Source of the DNA: UBA1926 sp036732005
Lineage (GTDB): Bacteria; Planctomycetota; Phycisphaerae; Phycisphaerales; UBA1924
Direction of reading: 5' to 3'
Length of the DNA stretch: 64,000 nucleotides
Assembly: GCA_036732005.1 (NCBI GenBank)
Contig: DAINDF010000004.1
Location: forward strand, 124,001-188,000
Shown in pieces: positions 52,111 to 58,994 of this stretch. Under the pieces are notes generated by a model. It saw only the letters and a program-made list of their open reading frames with translations. It did not search any database and had not been told where the DNA came from. The translations under genes and the position numbers were made by a program. How positions within the stretch are numbered: position 1 is the first letter of the stretch; every line of letters starts with the position of its first letter.

Positions 52111-52818
52111 CTACACCACTGCCACGTTGTCGTCAGAGTGGTCCATCGACGGCGCCCAGTTCACCAGGGGCAACGTGTACTGGTCCGGACCATCGAACGG
52201 CAGCGAAGGTGACTGGTAGGAGATGAGCACCATGCCGCGCTCGGATGCCGAGAACGTGTGCAGCACGTTCCGCGAGAAGAGCACGAATGAGCCGGCTCGG
52301 ATACCTGCGTACTGCACGCTCGCCCCGCCGAAGGCTCGTAGCGTCTCGCGCGAGTAGTGGAACCGTCCCCGGCCGGCGAGGCAGAAGATGAACCGCTCCG
52401 ATTGCTCGTGCACGTGCAGGGGCAGGTCATCGGTCCCCGGCGCGAAGCAGAGCTTGGCCACACCATCGTCGGCGGTCTCCCCGAGCACGTCCGCCGCCAG
52501 CCAAACCGCCCCGGCGATCTGCTCCGTTCCCTCGAAGGGCGCCTGCGGATGAATCGGGTGATAGATTTCGACGCGGTGCATGAACGCCCGCATTTTGGTC
52601 CCCTCGATCCACCCCGGAAGCTGGCCGACGAAGCAGGCCCGGCCATCGGGGCTCACGTGCTGACAGTGGCGGCGAAGGATGCGGACCGCTGTGCGGCCGA
52701 TCTCGAAGAGTTGGGCCAGACCATCCTTGCTTCGGTTTCGGAACGGTGCGGCATTCGGCTGCAGGAGCCCGCCAGCGCCCCAGAGTTCGCCGAGGGCATC
52801 AAGGGTCGTCGTCGGCAT
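52111..52818 (-). CDS. cupin-like protein
   Basis: This 235-residue protein has a C-terminal cupin barrel: LPLHVHEQSERFIFCLAGRG gives metal-ligand His residues and the turn, and AGSFVLFSRNVLHTFSASER the second cupin motif. The N-terminal 70 residues are helical. It has a paralogue at 38041 that lacks one His. It is divergent from an XRE gene across a CCGA-TAT-TCGG inverted repeat, so it may be a ligand-binding regulator or an enzyme controlled by the XRE protein. No known enzyme can be named. Confidence 0.6.
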   Translation of the reverse strand: MPTTTLDALGELWGAGGLLQPNAAPFRNRSKDGLAQLFEIGRTAVRILRRHCQHVSPDGRACFVGQLPGWIEGTKMRAFMHRVEIYHPIHPQAPFEGTEQIAGAVWLAADVLGETADDGVAKLCFAPGTDDLPLHVHEQSERFIFCLAGRGRFHYSRETLRAFGGASVQYAGIRAGSFVLFSRNVLHTFSASERGMVLISYQSPSLPFDGPDQYTLPLVNWAPSMDHSDDNVAVV

Positions 52819-52858
52819 GGGAGAACTCCCGTGGTTTCGGGCGAGGGACTTGTACTAG

Positions 52859-52869
52859 CCGATATTCGG
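52859..52869. promoter_or_regulatory. CCGA-TAT-TCGG inverted repeat between divergent genes
   Basis: CCGATATTCGG lies 40 bases upstream of the cupin start and 33 bases upstream of the XRE start. It is a candidate operator for the XRE protein; the box is short and this is inference. Confidence 0.35.
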
Positions 52870-52902
52870 ATCTAGCATAGGCGCGGTTCCAGGAGCCCGA
52901 CG

Positions 52903-53163
52903 ATGCTCAAGGCGACTTTTTCACCCGAGTACGAGTGTTTCCTCGCCATGCTCAGGCAGGGCCGTCTCGACGCCACGCTCAGTCAGGTTGAGCTCGCCCG
53001 CCGGCTCGGCGTCAACCAATCCGTCGTCAGCAAGAATGAGCGCGGCGAGCGGCGCATGGACGTTCTGGAGCTGCGGGACTGGTGCTTGGCTGTGGGGGTA
53101 CCGTTCCCTGAGTTCGTAGTTGCCCTGGATGACAAGCTCAAGCGAGTGTCGAAGCGACGGTGA
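52903..53163 (+). CDS. XRE-family helix-turn-helix regulator
   Basis: This 86-residue protein is almost entirely an XRE/Cro-type helix-turn-helix: SQVELARRLGVNQSVVSKNE at residues about 27-46, then RGERRMDVLELRDWCLAVGV. It is divergent from the cupin-like gene and overlaps the downstream membrane-protein gene by 4 bases (GTGA), so it probably controls both. Length is normal for this type. Confidence 0.85.
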   Translation: MLKATFSPEYECFLAMLRQGRLDATLSQVELARRLGVNQSVVSKNERGERRMDVLELRDWCLAVGVPFPEFVVALDDKLKRVSKRR

Positions 53164-53789
53164 TTGAGCGGCGCCCCTTTCCGTGCTATCCCCGAGGGGT
53201 GGAAGCACACGCGTTCATCGAGAATCAGCTTCAGCCGGAACACCTGCTCGCCATGCGGGTTCGGCTGCTCATCGAGGAGTACAGGGCGGTCAACCAGCTC
53301 CTGCTCTTCCGCCTTCAAGCGATGGAGCAGCGGCTCCCCCTGACGGCCGCCGGCATCGGGGCGTTGCTCCTCGCGACCGCCGCCCTTCCACGGGTCAGCC
53401 AGATCATCCTGCTCATCGGAGTCCCCTTCGCGGTCCTCTTCTGGGTACGGAGCGTCTTCTTCCATGCTCTGTCCAAGGAGGACGCGAAGGCGCGAATCCG
53501 CGAGATCGAATACGAAGTCGGCGAACTCTGTGGATGCCCCGTCCTGCGATTCCAGAGTGAACACCCGAGCGCCACTGGACCAGTCGGCGGCAGGACAGCC
53601 ACCCAGGCCATCTACCTCACCCTCGTGGTCGGCGTCATGGTGCTGGTGGTCTGCTACAGCCTCTTCTCGACGTTCGTGTCAGGCGACAAGTATCTCTCCC
53701 TCTACACGCTCGGCCTCTGCCTCGCCGGGCTCGGCATCGGCCACGCCCTCTTCCAGTACGCCGTCCGCCAGCCCCGCACCGCCGGGTGA
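53160..53789 (+). CDS. membrane protein coupled to the XRE regulator
   Basis: This 209-residue protein has two pairs of membrane helices, at about residues 60-95 (AAGIGALLLATAALPRVSQI, then ILLIGVPFAVLFWVRSVFFH) and 148-200 (AIYLTLVVGVMVLVVCYSLF, then YTLGLCLAGLGIGHALFQYA). A charged cytoplasmic segment lies between them. The GTG start overlaps the XRE stop; GTG 53199 is an alternative. I do not recognise the family. Regulator plus small membrane protein resembles some toxin or membrane-effector defence pairs, but nothing proves this here. Its 3' end overlaps the next, convergent gene by about 111 bases. Confidence 0.6.
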   Translation: MIERRPFPCYPRGVEAHAFIENQLQPEHLLAMRVRLLIEEYRAVNQLLLFRLQAMEQRLPLTAAGIGALLLATAALPRVSQIILLIGVPFAVLFWVRSVFFHALSKEDAKARIREIEYEVGELCGCPVLRFQSEHPSATGPVGGRTATQAIYLTLVVGVMVLVVCYSLFSTFVSGDKYLSLYTLGLCLAGLGIGHALFQYAVRQPRTAG

Positions 53790-54398
53790 GTCGAACGGGC
53801 GGACGATCCGACGCCGCAGTCGCAGACAATCGATGGGAACCAGCGGCAACCCGGCCGTCTGACGTGCCCGGTTGACCGCTCGCCACAGGTTGAGGAGCTG
53901 ACGCCGCACCGGCGCATACGGTTCGTACGGGAGGCGCCAGAAGACCGACGCCAGCACGCCGGCGGGACGCCGAACGGCCAAGTCGAGCAGCATCGCCTTC
54001 AGATTGCGATACTCCTCCAGGTCGATGCGCACGTGGGCGTGCCCGCCGCGGAAGCTCAGGGCGTACCCGGCGTATCGCACAGGGCTCCGCCGGGCATCTC
54101 GCACCTGTGACCCTTCCTGCTCAAAGAATGGATGCCGCCCGTGGCTCGCCAGCAGCAGAAAGAACCGGCCGTGCCGGATGTAATGCAGATTGGCCAGGCC
54201 CGAGCGCTTCCGACGGACTCGCGCCCACCGCGACAGGTCGATCCCGTACCGGCCAACGAGTTTGGAATCGAGCGCCGCCGGATCCTTGCGCTCGCGCACG
54301 TAGCCTGAAACGTGGAACCAGAAGCCGTGTGGCAGGTAGCAGCACGCCACCTGTTGCACCAACCCCTCGACGCTCGTGGCGACACACCGATACTGCAT
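53679..54398 (-). CDS. conserved planctomycete-type hypothetical protein
   Basis: This 239-residue protein begins MQYRCVATSVEGLVQQVACC and has DPAALDSKLVGRYGIDLSRW, then HYIRHGRFFLLLASHGRHPF and RGGHAHVRIDLEEYRNLKAM. I associate this kind of protein with many planctomycete genomes, with no known role. The C-terminal 37 residues are antisense to the membrane-protein gene and have poor composition, so the functional part probably ends near residue 200. It lies at the edge of the hairpin-rich non-coding region. Confidence 0.6.
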   Translation of the reverse strand: MQYRCVATSVEGLVQQVACCYLPHGFWFHVSGYVRERKDPAALDSKLVGRYGIDLSRWARVRRKRSGLANLHYIRHGRFFLLLASHGRHPFFEQEGSQVRDARRSPVRYAGYALSFRGGHAHVRIDLEEYRNLKAMLLDLAVRRPAGVLASVFWRLPYEPYAPVRRQLLNLWRAVNRARQTAGLPLVPIDCLRLRRRIVRPFDSPGGAGLADGVLEEGVADAEPGEAEAERVEGEILVA

Positions 54399-54507
54399 GG
54401 CACACCCTCACTGTGTCGCCGCGGGTCGCACCCGCGGCGAAAGGTGCGGCTGTTTGTGAGGGCACAGCCGCGAAGCCCGGGACCTTTGTGCGCAGAACCT
54501 CCTTCCC

Positions 54508-54581
54508 GCTGGGCGCAACGGTTGCACAGCCGACTGGTTTCCCCAGTCGGCTGCGCGCAATGCATAGCCGTTGCGCCCAGC
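54508..54581. other. 74-base long hairpin
   Basis: Outer arms GCTGGGCGCAACGG (54508-54521) and CCGTTGCGCCCAGC (54568-54581) are perfect 14-base complements. An inner stem AGCCGACTGG/CCAGTCGGCT closes a four-base loop. It is the strongest of the hairpins in the non-coding region. Confidence 0.7.
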
Positions 54582-55508
54582 CGCTCGACGAATCGCACTC
54601 GACGCACGTCGAGTGTCCATCGCCGTTCTGCCGCCACAGGACAGCTCCGCTCCCGCGAAGCTCTCGTGTAGCCGCAAATGCGTCTGGCCAAGAGGCCGGT
54701 GGACCGTCCACCGGCCGCATCAATCGAGTCGGGATTGCTCCCGTCGCCGCTTTCGTCGCCTCTTCGCGTCCGGCACCACCCGTAAACGCTCGGACGAGCC
54801 GCCACTGCCATGCAGCGGCATCGCTGGGCTCCCGCCCACTTCTACTTGCGGCACACTCCCTCACTGCGGGGTTTCAAGCACCTGGATGACCGATCCAGGC
54901 ACCGGGCGACCAGCCCGGCTCCCGCAGCGATTCCTGGGTTAGCATCGTTCGTCAACATGCGGATCACGTCGCTAGAGGGCTATCCCTCGTGCCTTGGCCG
55001 TATGTCCGCGCTCCCGCGCGGCATAGTCGCCGCGAGCCATCGCTCGCGCTTTCAGGCGGCAGAAACCAGAAGCTCCGCCTTACCCATCGACCAAGGCTCT
55101 TCACGGTTCGGCACCGTCTTCCGCACGTCTGACCGGTAAGCCCTCGCGGGCCTTTCGTGGTTGAGCTTTTCGCCGTCGGGTGCTTCGCCCGATCGCCGAG
55201 CCAGGTCATGGCCCGGTCACGCCCGTCACCGGGACGCGAACTCCCCACACCGGCGCAGGTTGAACGGGCACTCTTCGAGTGGCCCGAGCCCCCTGGGAGG
55301 ATTCGAGGACGCCGTGGTCCCCTCACCTCTTCGACACGACACAGCCTCCCGATTGGGAGGTCTTTCCCCATCGCCCAGTCTCGACTTGAGACGCTGTCAA
55401 AGAGACCAGTCTCAGAGACGCCGACGCCCCTCGCGCCGGCTTCAACGCACCATCGGATAGAACGCCGGGATTGACTCTGGTGAGCTTTACTCCGACGAGC
55501 CTCCGTCG

Positions 55509-55542
55509 AGCCGGACAAGCGCGTCTCCACGCATCCGGCTCT
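55509..55542 (-). other. group II intron domain V-like hairpin
   Basis: On the minus strand, GAGCCGGATGCG, then GGAGA, CGCG and TCCGGCTC form a hairpin with an 8-bp outer stem and a bulge on the 3' side. It starts with the AGC expected in domain V, and CGACGGAGGC follows, like sequences after real domain V. The bulge is about two bases larger than normal and no reverse transcriptase is present, so at best it is a degraded intron end. Confidence 0.3.
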
Positions 55543-55741
55543 ACGGGACAGCACCGCTGCGGCTGGTGAGGCCGCGCCCTTTCACCCGCTGGTGAGGCGG
55601 GATTCCCGGGCGGTGCTGCCCGACTCGATCGACGCCAGCACTGCGTTTGCATGAACCGACGACCACGGCCTTCCCGGCCGCGCGGCGATCCATACCAGAC
55701 TCATCGGGAAACGCAACCTCACCCGAGCGGGCCCGCCATAG

Positions 55742-56137
55742 TCATCCGCGGGGGCACTGCTCCGGGTCATTTCGGTAAGTGGGGATGCATTCGTATGAGC
55801 GCGTCATCCACGCCGGCGTTGGCGTCTCGTGAACGTACCGCACGGCGCAGCTCGAAGCTTCATCGACCACCACTTCGGACCGCTGCGTTCGCTTCTTCGT
55901 GGTTAGGGACTCCACGACCCACACGTAGAGCAGCACAGCTCCCATCACGATCGCCCCGAGCACGCTCACACCCAGAACCAGCAAGAAGGCGGCGACATAG
56001 CCGATCGAGTTTGCCGCGAGCAGGTAGAGCGGCGCCACGATGATTCCGACGAAAGCGACCGGCCACCACACGCGCACGCGGTTGATCCAGCGCTTCCGCC
56101 GCTGCTTCCGGCGTCTGCCTCGCCTTGATGAGGCCAT
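55742..56137 (-). CDS. small two-helix membrane protein
   Basis: This 131-residue protein has a strongly basic N-terminus (MASSRRGRRRKQRRKRWINR) and two adjoining membrane helices (WWPVAFVGIIVAPLYLLAA and IGYVAAFLLVLGVSVLGAIV, then VMGAVLLYVWVV). An extra-membrane C-terminus of about 55 residues contains two cysteines. It is divergent from the XRE gene of the immunity pair. The family is unknown. Confidence 0.55.
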   Translation of the reverse strand: MASSRRGRRRKQRRKRWINRVRVWWPVAFVGIIVAPLYLLAANSIGYVAAFLLVLGVSVLGAIVMGAVLLYVWVVESLTTKKRTQRSEVVVDEASSCAVRYVHETPTPAWMTRSYECIPTYRNDPEQCPRG

Positions 56138-56235
56138 ACGGCCTCCATGGTAACCGCGTGCTGACCACCGGATGGGCAGCCAGCCCTTGACTTCCGAGGA
56201 ACCGCCGTTAGCATGTATGCGTACAGAAGGTGGTC

Positions 56236-56622
56236 ATGCCGAAGAAGCCCGCCCAACCCGAACCCATCGGCGACATCCTCAGACGCCAGCGCGTCGAGGT
56301 GCTGAGCAGGGGCCTCCGGGAGACGGCCTTGGTGCTCCACATCGCCCCGGCCCACCTGACAGACCTCGAAAAAGGCCGCCGGACCCCCTCCGAGGATCTG
56401 CTCCGCCGCATCGCCGAGGTCTACAAGCTCGACATCGCCATCCTCCGCACCGGCTGGCAGAAGCCCGACCGCAGTGTCGCCGAGGCGGCGACGCGTGACG
56501 CCACGGCCGCCGCCAAGGTGCCCGAGTTCCTCCGGTCAGCCGAAGGCCTGACCCCGCAGCAATGGGACGCCCTCATCGACCAGGCCAAGAAGATGACGGG
56601 CACGAAGGGGGGCAAGCGATGA
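56236..56622 (+). CDS. XRE-family regulator (ImmR-like)
   Basis: This 128-residue repressor-like protein has the helix-turn-helix at about residues 10-65 (ETALVLHIAPAHLTDLEKGR, then LLRRIAEVYKLDIAILRTGW). It is coupled by a 4-base overlap to an ImmA/IrrE metalloprotease gene and followed by excisionase and integrase genes. This is the layout of the ICEBs1 ImmR/ImmA switch, in which the protease cuts the repressor after DNA damage and frees the element. The ATG at 56236 is chosen over the GTG at 56230. Confidence 0.8.
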   Translation: MPKKPAQPEPIGDILRRQRVEVLSRGLRETALVLHIAPAHLTDLEKGRRTPSEDLLRRIAEVYKLDIAILRTGWQKPDRSVAEAATRDATAAAKVPEFLRSAEGLTPQQWDALIDQAKKMTGTKGGKR

Positions 56623-57329
56623 CCCTCCCGACCAACGTCTTCAAGCGCCCGCCGGTGAAGTGGTGCCGCATCGAGGAGAAGGCCGAGCGGTTGCTGGAAG
56701 AGTGCCGCGCCTTCGAGGGCAAGGACCGGCTCCCCCTCCCCATACCGGTGGAGCGATGGATCGAGCACCCGCTGGGCTATGCCTTCGGCGTCGCCGACCT
56801 GACCCAGTACGGCCCCGGCGTGCTCGGGTGCGTCTTCATCGAGGAGCGCGAGATCCTCGTGAGCGACGCCATCCGCAACGACGGCCGCTTCCGCTTCACG
56901 TGCGCCCATGAGCTCGGCCACATGGTGCTCCACCGCAAGGTCGCCGCGACGTTCCACGAGCGCGGCGGCCTTGAGCCTGGGTCACGGGTCGAGGTCGAGC
57001 GCGAGGCCGACCGCTTCGCTGTCGGGTTCCTGACGCCGACGACTGAACTCATGCTGCAGCTCGACGACATCGTCGAGACGCACTCACTCGATCTTGGCGA
57101 GGTCCTGCTCGCCATGACCCGCGAATCGCTCGAATCCCGGCAACTCTGGGAGCGCCTGCTCGTGCCGGAACTCCGCCGCCGCTTCGACGTGTCCACCCAA
57201 GCGCTCGTGTATCGCCTCCAGGAGATTCGACTCCGCGACGGCACGCCCTTGATGCCAGGGCGCACCGCGAGCCATCTTGTTCGTCACTGTTCCGCGCCGA
57301 TCCGCCGCGGAGCAGCCACGCGGCCATAG
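56619..57329 (+). CDS. ImmA/IrrE-family metalloprotease
   Basis: This 236-residue zinc protease has HELGHMVLHRK at about residues 97-107 (HExxH motif) with a downstream Glu in EREADRFAVGFLTP, the usual third ligand. Length and fold match ImmA/IrrE anti-repressors. With the coupled upstream XRE protein it probably controls induction of the integrative element. The substrate would be that repressor. The frame is open upstream to 56562, but the ATG at 56619 gives the ATGA overlap. Confidence 0.87.
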   Translation: MTLPTNVFKRPPVKWCRIEEKAERLLEECRAFEGKDRLPLPIPVERWIEHPLGYAFGVADLTQYGPGVLGCVFIEEREILVSDAIRNDGRFRFTCAHELGHMVLHRKVAATFHERGGLEPGSRVEVEREADRFAVGFLTPTTELMLQLDDIVETHSLDLGEVLLAMTRESLESRQLWERLLVPELRRRFDVSTQALVYRLQEIRLRDGTPLMPGRTASHLVRHCSAPIRRGAATRP

Positions 57330-57446
57330 CGCCGCGAGGTCGGCCGCAGACCGGCCGACTCCGTTCGTCCTCAACGCGACCTGTCGCGTCCTCGCCGACT
57401 CCCGCCGTGGGAGCGGCCTCGACATCGCTCCGTTCGAGGACCAGAC

Positions 57447-57764
57447 ATGATCTACGACGCCAGCAGCAACGGCCTCGCTGCGCATGCGGCTCGCCCCGCC
57501 GAGTGGCTCCCGACCGACCCGCCCCGCATCGCGCCCGCGCTCATGACCGACGTGGAGGCCGCGGTCTACCTCCGCCTCACCGAGAACGAGCGGGACATCG
57601 GCGACGCTCTGCGCTCGCTCAAGAACCTTGTCCGCACGCGACGGCTTCGACCCTGCCGCGTCGGCAAGCGAAACCGCTACGCGCGGCACGAACTCGACCG
57701 TTTCATCGCCGAGCAGACGGAGATGTACGACGCGGCCGCGGGCGCCGAAGAGGCGGAGGGCTGA
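57447..57764 (+). CDS. excisionase-like helix-turn-helix protein
   Basis: This 105-residue protein has the AlpA/excisionase type winged helix: LMTDVEAAVYLRLTENERD-type start (residues about 32-50), then RTRRLRPCRVGKRNRYARHE and a final LDRFIAEQ. It lies 3 bases before the integrase gene. A role in excision or integrase control is expected from family and place. The last 15 residues are acidic. Confidence 0.78.
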   Translation: MIYDASSNGLAAHAARPAEWLPTDPPRIAPALMTDVEAAVYLRLTENERDIGDALRSLKNLVRTRRLRPCRVGKRNRYARHELDRFIAEQTEMYDAAAGAEEAEG

Positions 57765-57767
57765 GCC

Positions 57768-58994
57768 GTGGCCTTCGCCGTGCAACTCACCAAACGTCCC
57801 AAGCGGCTCAAGGACGGCAGCCGAGCGTTCTACTGGACGCTCCGGTGGCGCGCCACCAACGGCAAACTCCACTCCGAATCGATCGGCCGTGTTGGCGTGA
57901 TCACCAAGACCAAGGCGGAGACGTTGCGCCGGCAGAAGGAGGCGTCGATCACCGCCGGCCTCTCGCCGCGTGACAAGCCCGAGGAGATCACGCTCGGCCG
58001 ATTCCTCGACCTCGACTACGAAGCGATCAAGCCCGACGTGAAGCCCAACACACTCGAAGGTCACCGCCACGCCGCGCTCCACGCGAAGGAAGCGCTCGGC
58101 GAGCACGCCCGCCTCCAGCAGATCGGCCCGCACCAGGTCGGCCGCCTCAAGACCTACCTGCTCAACGAGAAGAAGTCGGCGCCGGCGACAGTCGCCAAGA
58201 CACTCCGCACGCTCAAGGCCGCGTTCTACCGGGCCAAGAAGCTCGGGTTCATCCAGACCAACCCCTTCGCCGGCGTGAAGATGCCCCGGACGCAGTCACG
58301 CCCGAAGCGAATGTTCTCGCCGGAAGAGACACGGGCGATGCGCGACAGCGCACCATCGCTCTGGTGGCGTGCTTTCATCCTGCTCGCAGAGACGAGCGGC
58401 CTCCGCAAGGGCGAGCTGCTCAACCTGCTCTGGCAGGACATCGACTTCAAGGAGAAGACCGTCCGCGTCGCCGCCAAGCGCGCCGCGACGTTCACCGCCA
58501 ACGGCCACGGCGAGCTGCCGATCCTCGCATGGTCCGCCAAGAGCTACCACGAGCGGACCATCCCGCTCCCCGAGGCCACGCTGACGCTGCTCCAGGAACT
58601 CCGGCAGGAGATGGCCGACACGCCGTATGTCTTCCTCTCGCTCGACCGCCTCGCCGTCATCCGCGAGGCCATCGAGACCGGCGAATTCGGCGCGAACTAC
58701 GAACTGGTCAACAACATCAACCGCTGGTTCGACAAGGTCCAGGATGCGGCCCGAACGTCGCTCGCCGCGGCCCGCGGCGTCGAGCCCGACAAGGTCGAAT
58801 GGCCCCGCGGCACCATCCACGACCTCCGCCGCACCTACGGCACGCGCATCGCCCGCATCGTGCCCATCCACGTCCTCAAGGAGTACATGGGCCACGCCAA
58901 GATCCAGACCACGCAGGAATACTACCTCGCGGCCGAGGCGGCCGACGCTCAAGCAACTCGCGGCGCACTCGACGCGATGGTCAATGGGAAGTGA
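57768..58994 (+). CDS. int: integrase, tyrosine recombinase
   Basis: This 408-residue integrase has an arm-binding-like N-terminus with strands (SRAFYWTLRWRATNGKLHSE), a core-binding domain at about 75-165, and a catalytic domain with Arg in ETSGLRKGELLNLLWQDIDF, HDLRRTYGTRI (His and Arg), MGHAKIQTTQEYY (His and Tyr nucleophile). The GTG start at 57768 follows the excisionase. It is the probable integrase of the element whose right end lies about 4.2 kb away. Its stop overlaps the convergent PLD-like gene by 14 bases. Confidence 0.93.
   Translation: MAFAVQLTKRPKRLKDGSRAFYWTLRWRATNGKLHSESIGRVGVITKTKAETLRRQKEASITAGLSPRDKPEEITLGRFLDLDYEAIKPDVKPNTLEGHRHAALHAKEALGEHARLQQIGPHQVGRLKTYLLNEKKSAPATVAKTLRTLKAAFYRAKKLGFIQTNPFAGVKMPRTQSRPKRMFSPEETRAMRDSAPSLWWRAFILLAETSGLRKGELLNLLWQDIDFKEKTVRVAAKRAATFTANGHGELPILAWSAKSYHERTIPLPEATLTLLQELRQEMADTPYVFLSLDRLAVIREAIETGEFGANYELVNNINRWFDKVQDAARTSLAAARGVEPDKVEWPRGTIHDLRRTYGTRIARIVPIHVLKEYMGHAKIQTTQEYYLAAEAADAQATRGALDAMVNGK

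Larger units (their letters stand above)
54399..55741. other. hairpin-rich non-coding region
   Basis: About 1.34 kb without a supported gene. Every frame over 60 codons has irregular composition. Many strong inverted repeats are visible: CGCGGGT-CGC-ACCCGCG near 54421, GCGGCTGT/ACAGCCGC near 54447, the long stem 54508-54581, ACTCGACG/CGTCGAGT near 54600, GCCGGTGGAC/GTCCACCGGC near 54700, and the stem 55509-55542. The density suggests a structured RNA, or remains of one; direction is not fixed. Confidence 0.5.

Noticed and set aside
54056..54864. Overlapping frames of 166-251 codons in the hairpin-rich region
   Set aside because: Several frames overlap on both strands with no consistent start, and they are broken by strong inverted repeats; none reads like a protein.
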